64,000 bases of DNA from Caballeronia terrestris. Lineage in GTDB: Bacteria; Pseudomonadota; Gammaproteobacteria; Burkholderiales; Burkholderiaceae. Of this stretch, positions 1 to 6,450 are shown one piece after another (position 1 is the stretch's first letter; each line of letters starts with the position of its first letter). The stretch is taken from the NCBI RefSeq assembly GCF_001544515.1, contig NZ_FCOL02000001.1, positions 310,001 to 374,000 on the forward strand. Reading direction: 5' to 3'. The position numbers and the translations under genes were made by a program. Under the pieces are notes generated by a model. That model was not told the DNA's origin, did not search any database, and worked only from the letters and a program-made list of their open reading frames with translations.

Positions 1-488
1 CGATGGCTGCTTCGCTCGGCGCCGATGTCGCGATCGCGAGCCATTCGAGCGCCTCGCGCGCGACGCAGGTCAGCGACGAGATCAACCGGCGCTTCGACGT
101 CGCCACTTCCGGCGTCGCGACGACCACGCCCGAGCAGTTGCAGAAGGAGCTGGCGCGCGCGGAAGTCGTGTTCGCGACGGCGGTGGCGGGCGTGCAGGTG
201 ATGAGCGCCGCCGACCTCGCGCACGCGAAAAACCTGCTGATCGCCGCCGACGTGAACGCAGTGCCGCCCGAAGGCATCGCGGGCGTGAACGTGATGGACG
301 ACGGCAAGCCGCTCGCGGGCGCCGCGCGCCAGGACGCGGTCGGGATCGGCGCGCTCGCGATCGGCAACGTTAAGTATCAGGTCGAGCATCGCCTCTTCGT
401 CAGGATGCGCACGGGCGGCAAGCCCGTCTATCTCGGCTTTCCCGAGGCGTTCGACGAAGCCCGCGCGATCGCCGCCGGCCTCGGCTGA
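1..488 (+). CDS. mtdB: Methylene-H4MPT dehydrogenase, C-terminal part
   Basis: This is the C-terminal 161 or so residues of an NAD(P)-dependent methylene-tetrahydromethanopterin dehydrogenase; the reading frame is open at the left edge, so the ATG at base 3 is probably internal. The family oxidises methylene-H4MPT to methenyl-H4MPT in the cytoplasm. Visible signs are the Rossmann-type stretch around LGADVAIASHSS, the helix with AEVVFATAVAGVQVM, and the family-like tail GIGALAIGNVKYQVEHRLF. Its stop overlaps the next start (TGATG), and mch and fae follow, which supports the call. The N-terminal substrate-binding half lies outside the window. Confidence 0.88.
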   Translation, partial: MAASLGADVAIASHSSASRATQVSDEINRRFDVATSGVATTTPEQLQKELARAEVVFATAVAGVQVMSAADLAHAKNLLIAADVNAVPPEGIAGVNVMDDGKPLAGAARQDAVGIGALAIGNVKYQVEHRLFVRMRTGGKPVYLGFPEAFDEARAIAAGLG

Positions 489-1669
489 TGCACGCGGGGA
501 CGCCGTTTTCGCGGAAGCCCTGCGTCGCGGTCGTGGGGCTGTCGGCGCGGATGCTGGCGCAATCGGCGGTGCGGGCGGGGCTCGAGCCCGTCGCGCTCGA
601 TATCTTCGGCGATCGCGATACGCGGGAGGAAGCAAGCGCGTGGTTTGATATCGGCGGCAAGGGGCTTTCGATCGACCGCGAGCTTTTGCTCGACGCGCTG
701 CAGCGCGCCGCGCGCCTGCCGCGCATGCTCGGCTTCGTCGCGACGAGCGGAGTCGAACCGCTGCTGGGCGCGTTGTACCAGAGCGAGCGGCTGCCGCGCT
801 TCATCGGCAACGACGCCGCGGCGACCGCCGCCGTGCGCGATCCGAAGCGGTTTTTCGCGCTGCTCGACGAGTGCGGCATCGCGCATCCGGTAGTCAGCTT
901 CACGCGCCCCGCTGATCCGCGCAGATGGCTCGTGAAGCATGCCGATGGCTGCGGCGGCGTGCATATCGAAGCGGCTTCTTCGGAAAGCGAGGGCTGGCCG
1001 CATGCTTACTTTCAGCGCGTCGCCGCCGGGCGTTCGATGTCGGCGCTCTTCGTGGGCGCGCGTCGCGAGGCGTGTGTGATCGGCTTCGCGGAGCAATCGA
1101 GCGTCGCGGCGGGCAAGCTGGCCTTCGTACATTCTGGTTCGCTCGGGCCGGTCGATCTGCCTCCAACGGTGGCAGCGAAGCTCCACGAAGCGATCCGTGC
1201 GATCGTCTGGCGCACGGGGCTGACGGGACTGAACAGCATCGATTTCCTGCTCGACGGCAACGCGTTCAGCGTGCTCGAAATCAACGCGCGCCCTTCTTCC
1301 ACAATGGCACTGTACGAAGCCGTCTGGCCGCAAAGCCTCTTTGCCTGTCACGTCGATGCTTGCCTGCACGGCCGGCTGCCTTCGCCGCCGCCCGCTCCGC
1401 CGCGCCGGGCGGGCCAGCGCGTCGCGTTCGCGCCTTTCTCGATAACGGCGTCGAAGCCGTTCAGCGACGCGCTCCACGGCGACCCCGCCTGCCAGGACGT
1501 CCCGCTCGCCGGCACGCGCATCGAAGCGGGTCAGCCGGTCTGCACGCTCGCCGTGACCGCGCCGACGCTCGACGCAGTGCAGCACGAACTCGAACGCCAC
1601 CACGCGCGTCTATTGCAACGAATCGAAACCTGTCGCGAGCCTTTTCATGACGTCAACACCTTCCGCTGA
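488..1669 (+). CDS. ATP-grasp protein of the H4MPT gene cluster
   Basis: A 393-residue ATP-grasp-type ligase. The N-terminal third is a pre-ATP-grasp domain (PCVAVVGLSARMLAQSA). The centre has a lysine-bearing strand (WLVKHADGCGGVHIE), and the metal and ATP site appears as LTGLNSIDFLLDG and VLEINARPSS near residues 240-265. It starts inside the mtdB stop and overlaps mch by 23 bases, so it belongs to the same transcript. Homologues occur in H4MPT clusters of methylotrophic proteobacteria and are thought to serve cofactor biosynthesis, perhaps adding an amino acid. The substrate cannot be read from the sequence. Confidence 0.8.
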   Translation: MHAGTPFSRKPCVAVVGLSARMLAQSAVRAGLEPVALDIFGDRDTREEASAWFDIGGKGLSIDRELLLDALQRAARLPRMLGFVATSGVEPLLGALYQSERLPRFIGNDAAATAAVRDPKRFFALLDECGIAHPVVSFTRPADPRRWLVKHADGCGGVHIEAASSESEGWPHAYFQRVAAGRSMSALFVGARREACVIGFAEQSSVAAGKLAFVHSGSLGPVDLPPTVAAKLHEAIRAIVWRTGLTGLNSIDFLLDGNAFSVLEINARPSSTMALYEAVWPQSLFACHVDACLHGRLPSPPPAPPRRAGQRVAFAPFSITASKPFSDALHGDPACQDVPLAGTRIEAGQPVCTLAVTAPTLDAVQHELERHHARLLQRIETCREPFHDVNTFR

Positions 1670-2651
1670 TCCCTCGCACCACCTGAGCGTCAACGCATTG
1701 AGCGAACGCCTCGTCGCGCGTCTCGTCGACGATGCCGCGCGCTACGCCGTCGCGATCACGCGCACGGACGCCGGCACGACGCTCGTCGATGCGGGCGTCG
1801 CTGCACCGGGCGGCGTCGAGGCGGGCCTGCTGACCGCGCGCATCTGCATGGGCGGGCTCGGGCGCGTCGCGCGGCGCATGAGCGCCGAGGCCGAGCCGTT
1901 CTGGCCGAGCCTGATCGAAGTCCATACGTCGATGCCGGTCCTCGCCTGCCTCGGCAGCCAGTACGCAGGCTGGAGCCTCGCCGCGACCAAGGAGGAAACA
2001 GGCGGCAAGAAATTCTTCTCGCTCGGCTCCGGCCCGGCGCGCGCGCTCGCCGTGAAGGAGCCGCTCTTCGACGAACTCGGCTACCGCGACCGCCACGCGC
2101 GCGGCGCGCTTGTGATGGAAGTGGACCGCCTGCCGCCGCAAGTCGTCATCGACAAGGTGTTGCGCGATTGCGCGCTCGAACCCGAAGCGCTCACGATCGT
2201 CGTCACGCCGACACACTCGGTCGCGGGGACGGTACAGGTGGTGGCGCGCGTTGTCGAGGTTGCGCTGCACAAGACGCACGTGCTCGGCGTCGATCTGGCG
2301 GAGGTGGTTGAGGGAAGCGGCACGGCGCCGCTGCCGCCGCCCGCGCCCGACGCGATCCAGGCAATGGGCCGCACAAACGACGCCATCCTTTACGGCGGCC
2401 GCGTCCATCTGACCGTGAAGCACGACGCGGTGGCCGAGCGCCTCGTCGCCGAATTGCCGTCGCGCAACGCGCGCGACTACGGGCGGCCGTTCGCGGAAAT
2501 CTTCACCGCGTTCAACTTCGACTTCTATCAGATCGATGCCGCGCTCTTCGCGCCCGCCGAAGTGTGGGTGAGCAGCCTCGAAAGCGGCGCGACGTGGCAC
2601 GGCGGCGCAATCGACGCCGCGTTGCTGCGCGCGCAGTGGGGAAAACCATGA
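1647..2651 (+). CDS. mch: Methenyl-H4MPT cyclohydrolase
   Basis: A 334-residue cytoplasmic cyclohydrolase that hydrolyses methenyl-H4MPT to formyl-H4MPT, the step after MtdB. The length fits the family. Recognisable blocks are the glycine-rich TARICMGGLGRV, the region SLGSGPARALAVKEPLF, and the C-terminal NDAILYGGRVHLTV and FYQIDAALFAPAEVW. The chosen ATG overlaps the upstream ATP-grasp gene by 23 bases. The stop shares an ATGA with the next gene, so translation is likely coupled in the mtdB-ATP-grasp-mch-ATP-grasp run. The identification rests on overall similarity to the archaeal and methylotroph Mch family plus context. Confidence 0.93.
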   Translation: MTSTPSADPSHHLSVNALSERLVARLVDDAARYAVAITRTDAGTTLVDAGVAAPGGVEAGLLTARICMGGLGRVARRMSAEAEPFWPSLIEVHTSMPVLACLGSQYAGWSLAATKEETGGKKFFSLGSGPARALAVKEPLFDELGYRDRHARGALVMEVDRLPPQVVIDKVLRDCALEPEALTIVVTPTHSVAGTVQVVARVVEVALHKTHVLGVDLAEVVEGSGTAPLPPPAPDAIQAMGRTNDAILYGGRVHLTVKHDAVAERLVAELPSRNARDYGRPFAEIFTAFNFDFYQIDAALFAPAEVWVSSLESGATWHGGAIDAALLRAQWGKP

Positions 2652-3619
2652 CCGGAGCACTGCGCATCGCGATCATGACCGACGAGACCGGCTGGCACAC
2701 CTCGCGTCTCAAAAAGGCGTTTCGCGCGCGCGGGGTGGAGGCGCGCTGCGTCGATCTCGCCGATTGCCGCATCGACACGACCTGGGCCCCGCACGGCCTG
2801 GCGATCCCCGGCTTCGGCCACGGGCTGCCGGACGCCGTGTTCGTGCGCGGCATCGCGGGCGGGACGTTCGAGCAGGTGACGCTCCGGCTCGGCATCCTGC
2901 ACGCGCTGCGCGAATGCGGCGTGCCGGTCTACAACGACGCGCGCGCGATCGAGCGTAGCGTCGACAAGTCGATGACGAGCTTTCTCCTCAACCGCCACGG
3001 CGTACCGACGCCCCCCACGTGGGCCGGGGAATCGGCGGCGTTCGCGCAGCGCGTGCTGATGCGGGAGGCCGCGGCGGGTCGCAAGGTCGTGATGAAGCCG
3101 CTGTTCGGCTCGCAGGGCAAGGGCTTGCGGCGGCTGGGCGCGGGTGCGGGCGGGCGACTCGCGCCGCTGCCTTCCTTACGCCCATTCAGCGACGTGGCGT
3201 ATTTGCAGCGCTACGTCGAAAGCGGCCGCCCCGGCTTCGACTGGCGCGTGCTGGTGATCGGCGGAAAAGCCGTCGCGGCGATGCGGCGGGTCGGCGGCCG
3301 GGGCTGGATTCACAACTTCGCGCAGGGTGCGGCGTGCGAACCGGCGCTCGTCACCGACGCCCTCGCCGACACCGCCATCCGCGCGACGCAGGCGCTCGGC
3401 CTCGATTACGCGGGCGTCGACCTGATTCCCGAGAGCGGCGGGCCGGACGCGGCCGCGCGCCCGCTCGTGCTCGAAGTGAACGGCGTCGCGGCATGGCGCG
3501 GGCTGCAATCGGTGACGCGGTTCGACATCGCCGCCGCGCTCGTCGACGATCTGCTCGACCGCAAGCTCGCGCTACCTGGTGCGCCCGTCGCGCTGGCAAG
3601 CGGCGATGCAAGCCGCTGA
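2648..3619 (+). CDS. RimK-like ATP-grasp ligase of the H4MPT cluster
   Basis: A 323-residue ATP-grasp protein of RimK type. The ATG at 2648 forms an ATGA overlap with mch and is preferred over longer starts, whose extra residues are low-complexity arginine-rich. Visible motifs are the hinge VYNDARAIERSVDKSMTSFL, the nucleotide-binding loop VVMKPLFGSQGKGLRRLG, and the metal-binding LVLEVNGVAAWRGLQ near the end. RimK-type enzymes join glutamate or similar groups to acceptors; methylotroph H4MPT clusters carry homologues believed to work in methanopterin or methylofuran side-chain assembly. The exact acceptor is unknown. Confidence 0.82.
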   Translation: MTGALRIAIMTDETGWHTSRLKKAFRARGVEARCVDLADCRIDTTWAPHGLAIPGFGHGLPDAVFVRGIAGGTFEQVTLRLGILHALRECGVPVYNDARAIERSVDKSMTSFLLNRHGVPTPPTWAGESAAFAQRVLMREAAAGRKVVMKPLFGSQGKGLRRLGAGAGGRLAPLPSLRPFSDVAYLQRYVESGRPGFDWRVLVIGGKAVAAMRRVGGRGWIHNFAQGAACEPALVTDALADTAIRATQALGLDYAGVDLIPESGGPDAAARPLVLEVNGVAAWRGLQSVTRFDIAAALVDDLLDRKLALPGAPVALASGDASR

Positions 3620-4457
3620 AGCTCGCGACGCCTTTTTGCGCGCGTGCCGGCTCGACGTCGAGACGCCTAAGCCGGGCAACGTGAGCGTCGATAGCGCGGG
3701 CCACGGGATGTCGGCCGCGCAGTTCATCGCGAGCGCCGACGCGGCGGCTGGGGCGCTTTTTACGCGGGGCGCAAGCGTCGGCGAGCGGATTCTTAGTGCC
3801 GTGGAGCGCACGCTTGACGTCGCCGGCTGCAATACAAATCTTGGCATCGTGCTGCTGTGCGCGCCGCTAGCGACGGCGCTCGAAGCAAATCCCGTCGATG
3901 CCACCGCCTGGCAGGCCGAAACGGAGCGCGTACTCGAACGCCTCGACATCGACGATGCCCGCGCCGCCTATCGCGCGATCGCGCTCGCGAACCCCGGCGG
4001 CCTCGGCGACGCGCCCGAGCAGTCGGTGCAGGAAGAGCCGAGCGTCGACCTGCGCGCCGCGATGACGCTCGCCGCCGCCCGCGACAGCATCGCGCGCCAG
4101 TACGCGAACGGTTTCCGCGACATTTTCGAGACGGGGCTGGCCGCCGCCGCGCCCTTCGAATCGCCGACGACGGCCACGCTCAACGTGTTCCTCACCTTCC
4201 TCGCGACGTGGCCCGATTCGCACATTGTGCGCAAGCAGGGTGTGACGATGGCGCAAAGTGTCACACGCGAGGCGCGCCTGAGACACGGGGAATGGAAAGC
4301 CGCCGCCGCGTCAGGCGCAACGCCGCGCCTCGCCGCATGGGACGCCGCGCTGAAGGCGCAGGGCATCAATCCGGGCACTAGCGCCGATCTCACGGTCGCG
4401 ACGCTGTTCGTCGCTGGATGCGTTGTTCAAAGTCCGCGCGATTGGCACGGATCATGA
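3606..4457 (+). CDS. CitG-like triphosphoribosyl-dephospho-CoA synthase family protein
   Basis: A 283-residue member of the CitG/MdcB family, which makes triphosphoribosyl-dephospho-CoA from ATP and dephospho-CoA. Family signs are ETPKPGNVSVDSAGHGM near the start, the LDVAGCNTNLGIVLLCAPLA block near residues 70-90 and NPGTSADLTVATLFVAG near the end. Here it sits between an ATP-grasp gene and fae, as its homologues do in methylotroph H4MPT clusters. There is no citrate or malonate lyase nearby, so a role in H4MPT or methylofuran biosynthesis is more likely than the classical one. The start is a choice: ATG 3606 (14-base overlap) over GTG 3579. Confidence 0.8.
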   Translation: MQAAEARDAFLRACRLDVETPKPGNVSVDSAGHGMSAAQFIASADAAAGALFTRGASVGERILSAVERTLDVAGCNTNLGIVLLCAPLATALEANPVDATAWQAETERVLERLDIDDARAAYRAIALANPGGLGDAPEQSVQEEPSVDLRAAMTLAAARDSIARQYANGFRDIFETGLAAAAPFESPTTATLNVFLTFLATWPDSHIVRKQGVTMAQSVTREARLRHGEWKAAAASGATPRLAAWDAALKAQGINPGTSADLTVATLFVAGCVVQSPRDWHGS

Positions 4458-4564
4458 TAGGTACTTCGTGGTTTGCCCACCCTTAAGTCTTGCGCGACCG
4501 GAAGCCGGGCGTCGCGAGTAGTCCGCAAGTCGAATATCCGAGACCCAATCACTGGAGGAACAGC

Positions 4565-5074
4565 ATGGCCAAGATCAATCGCGTCCTGGTAGGAGAGTCG
4601 CTCATCGGCGACGGCAACGAGGTCGCTCACATCGACTTGATCATCGGACCGCGGGGTTCCGCAGCCGAAACTGCGTTCTGCAACGCGCTCACGAACAACA
4701 AGGACGGCTTCACGTCGCTTCTGGCCGTCGTCGCGCCGAACCTGCTCACGAAGCCGAACACGATCCTCTTCAACAAGGTGACGATCAAGGGCGCCAAGCA
4801 GGCAGTGCAGATGTTCGGCCCGGCGCAGCACGCAGTGGCGCTCGCGGTGGCGGACTGCGTCGAGGACGGCACGATCCCCGCCGACGAAGCCGACGATCTA
4901 TTCATCTGCGTGGGCGTCTTCATCCACTGGCAAGCCGAGGACGACAAGAAGATCCAGGAGTTCAACTACAAGGCGACACGCGAGGCGCTGCAGCGCGCGG
5001 TGGCGGGCGAGCCGAGCGCGAAGGAAGTCGTTGCGAAGAAGGCGACGGCCGCGCACCCGTTTGCGCCGAACTGA
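4565..5074 (+). CDS. fae: Formaldehyde-activating enzyme
   Basis: A 169-residue Fae, which condenses free formaldehyde with H4MPT to methylene-H4MPT and is the entry point of the pathway. The N-terminus has [17 protein letters not shown] with the conserved His at residue 22. [28 protein letters not shown] and [18 protein letters not shown] are also typical. The start is fixed by a strong ribosome site (GGAGGA at 4553) and by family length. It is the last gene of the rightward run from mtdB but has 107 bases of leader, so it may also have its own promoter. A hairpin terminator follows. Confidence 0.97.
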   Translation: MAKINRVLVGESLIGDGNEVAHIDLIIGPRGSAAETAFCNALTNNKDGFTSLLAVVAPNLLTKPNTILFNKVTIKGAKQAVQMFGPAQHAVALAVADCVEDGTIPADEADDLFICVGVFIHWQAEDDKKIQEFNYKATREALQRAVAGEPSAKEVVAKKATAAHPFAPN

Positions 5075-5093
5075 GGGCTTACGCCTTAAGCAT

Positions 5094-5132
5094 CGCGCGG
5101 CCTTCGTGGCCGCGCGTCCGCTTCAATTTTTT
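5094..5132 (+). terminator. Terminator or attenuator after fae
   Basis: A 9-bp GC stem (5094-5102 with 5108-5116) encloses a 5-base loop and is followed ten bases later by a run of six T at 5127-5132. It lies between fae and the secreted protein gene at 5146. The distance of the T-run from the stem makes it a leaky terminator at best, so some read-through into 5146 is possible. Confidence 0.6.
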
Positions 5133-5145
5133 CGAGGCTTTCTGC

Positions 5146-5532
5146 ATGACTTCACGATGTCGCGCGCTGCTGGTTCTCGCCTGCCTCCTGCCGGCTGCCC
5201 CGCTCGCGCTCGCTGCCGGCGCTGCGGCGCAGGTCCACGATTACCCCACGCAGGGACGCGTGGAGTACGTACTCGGCTGCATGGACGACAACGGCCACGA
5301 CTTCGTCAACGTCTACAAGTGCTCGTGCGCGATCGATCGCATCGCGGCGTCGCTTCCCTATGACGATTTCGTCGAGCAATCGACGTTTTCCAAATACGCG
5401 ACACTCGGCGGCGAAGGCGGCGCGGAGTTTCGCGTCGATCGCGCGAAGGCGCAGACGAAGAAGTTCCGCGCGCTGCAGGCCGACGCGTACCGCGCCTGCG
5501 GCATCGGCCGGCCGGGGACCGTGGCTAAATAA
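5146..5532 (+). CDS. Secreted four-cysteine protein of unknown function
   Basis: A 128-residue protein that I do not recognise. Residues 1-28 form a clear Sec signal peptide with cleavage expected near ALAAGAAAQ, so the mature protein is periplasmic, about 100 residues. The mature part has four cysteines: one in YVLGCMDDNGHDF, two in VYKCSCAIDRIA and one near the end in RACGI, spaced as two possible disulfides or a cofactor site. It lies directly behind fae with the same orientation and may be co-transcribed through a leaky terminator. A link to periplasmic alcohol oxidation is possible but is inference from position only. Confidence 0.75.
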   Translation: MTSRCRALLVLACLLPAAPLALAAGAAAQVHDYPTQGRVEYVLGCMDDNGHDFVNVYKCSCAIDRIAASLPYDDFVEQSTFSKYATLGGEGGAEFRVDRAKAQTKKFRALQADAYRACGIGRPGTVAK

Positions 5533-5541
5533 GCGCTCTGG

Positions 5542-6030
5542 TCAGTTGGGGATGAGGCCTTCGCCGAGCGACGCGTACGTCGCCATCCCGCGCGCGCGCC
5601 GCCGCTCGATCAACACGCCGACCGATTCGACGTCATCGAATTTCGCGGGTTTCGCGAGCGATACCCGCACCCAGTGCGCGCCGAAATCCGCGATCAGCAA
5701 CTGCGCGATTTTTTCCGCGAGCGCTTCCAGCAACTGCACGCCGTGCGACGCGAGCAGCGCATGCAGCGCCTCGCGCACGGCGGCGTAATTGATGGTGTCC
5801 TCGATGCGGTCGGTGGTGCACGCGCGAATCGCCGGCACGCCGATCGCGAGACTCATGCGTACAGGCTGCGGCTCGTGCAGCTCGCTCTTGTCGATGCCGA
5901 TCACCGTGCGGCCCGTCAATCCTTCGATATAGACGATGTCCATCGGCGTTATGTCGTGCGCGCCTTGTTGCGCTGCGGCATTGAAAGCGTCGGGAGAGCC
6001 GGAGTGGCGAATCGCATCGAAACGGTCCAT
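5542..6030 (-). CDS. folB: Dihydroneopterin aldolase family protein (FolB-like)
   Basis: A 162-residue FolB-type aldolase, which splits dihydroneopterin to 6-hydroxymethyl-dihydropterin, a precursor shared by folate and methanopterin. Seen: MDIVYIEGLTGRTVIGIDKSE at the start of the fold (about residue 30), RIEDTINYAAVREAL, and the catalytic-type region LLEALAEKIAQLLI. The protein carries about 28 extra N-terminal residues compared with ordinary FolB. It is convergent with the secreted protein gene (9-base gap) and divergent from the sigma-54 regulator. Placement inside the H4MPT cluster suggests a dedicated methanopterin copy rather than the housekeeping folate enzyme. Confidence 0.85.
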   Translation of the reverse strand: MDRFDAIRHSGSPDAFNAAAQQGAHDITPMDIVYIEGLTGRTVIGIDKSELHEPQPVRMSLAIGVPAIRACTTDRIEDTINYAAVREALHALLASHGVQLLEALAEKIAQLLIADFGAHWVRVSLAKPAKFDDVESVGVLIERRRARGMATYASLGEGLIPN

Positions 6031-6080
6031 GTGGGTGACCTGCCTTTGAGAGAGGTTACTTGTTTGCTAAGACGAGGCAT

Positions 6081-6096
6081 CAAGCAAAAACCGGGC
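6081..6096 (+). repeat. 16-base direct repeat, copy 1
   Basis: The sequence CAAGCAAAAACCGGGC occurs here and again at 6206-6221, exactly 125 bases apart, both in the folB/activator intergenic region. Copy 1 lies upstream of the predicted promoter and copy 2 downstream of it, an arrangement compatible with a looping repressor or autoregulator site. No protein is known to bind it. Confidence 0.6.
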
Positions 6097-6145
6097 GCAT
6101 GCGAGTCTCCAGCCAATTGGATCGAAGCTAACGAGTCTATCCATT

Positions 6146-6174
6146 TTGCATAAACTCGCTAACTTCCCTATAAA
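6146..6174 (+). promoter_or_regulatory. Sigma-70-like promoter for the activator operon
   Basis: TTGCAT at 6146-6151 and TATAAA at 6169-6174 are separated by 17 bases, a close match to the housekeeping promoter consensus in an otherwise GC-rich genome. It would start transcription near 6181 and read through about 270 bases of leader into the sigma-54 activator, dmrB-like and pteroate-synthase-like genes. Confidence 0.6.
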
Positions 6175-6205
6175 TCGCGCATTCGATGCGGCACGGCTCC
6201 GCGAC

Positions 6206-6221
6206 CAAGCAAAAACCGGGC
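6206..6221 (+). repeat. 16-base direct repeat, copy 2
   Basis: Second copy of CAAGCAAAAACCGGGC (first at 6081-6096). It lies about 25 bases downstream of the predicted transcription start and would be in the 5-prime untranslated RNA of the activator operon. Confidence 0.6.
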
Positions 6222-6450
6222 AAGAAAACCTTCCCATCTGCGACTACTTATTGAACAAGAACGTCAACGGATGTAGAGTTTTGCAGTAATCAGGCGGGAG
6301 AGCGGCTTTGCTGACGACATAGAAAGCCCGCACCGCAACGCCGCGCATGCGTACGGAGACAACGCAGCGCACAGGGGAATCACAACAGTTGGCGCCGAAC
6401 GCGAAACCGCCCATGCGGAGCGCAAACGGACGCCAGGGAGACAAGCCCCC

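Larger units (their letters stand above)
6031..6450. other. 420-base divergent intergenic region
   Basis: The region between folB and the sigma-54 activator contains no convincing gene. It holds a sigma-70-like promoter reading right (6146-6174), two copies of a 16-base direct repeat, and about 270 bases of probable untranslated leader before the activator start. No riboswitch class was recognised in that leader. Confidence 0.6.

Noticed and set aside
4240-4266. GTGTGAC and GTCACAC inverted repeat about 300 bases before fae
   Set aside because: It lies inside the CitG-like coding region with a normal reading frame, so it may be chance; no second copy was found near the sigma-54 promoters.
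4440-4460. Possible sigma-54 promoter before fae (TTGGCACGGATCATGA)
   Set aside because: The -24 half is good, but the -12 half has GA in place of the invariant GC.
5230-5330. EF-hand-like DDNGHD segment in the secreted protein after fae
   Set aside because: The spacing of acidic residues does not fit the calcium or lanthanide loop pattern, so no metal-binding claim is made from it.
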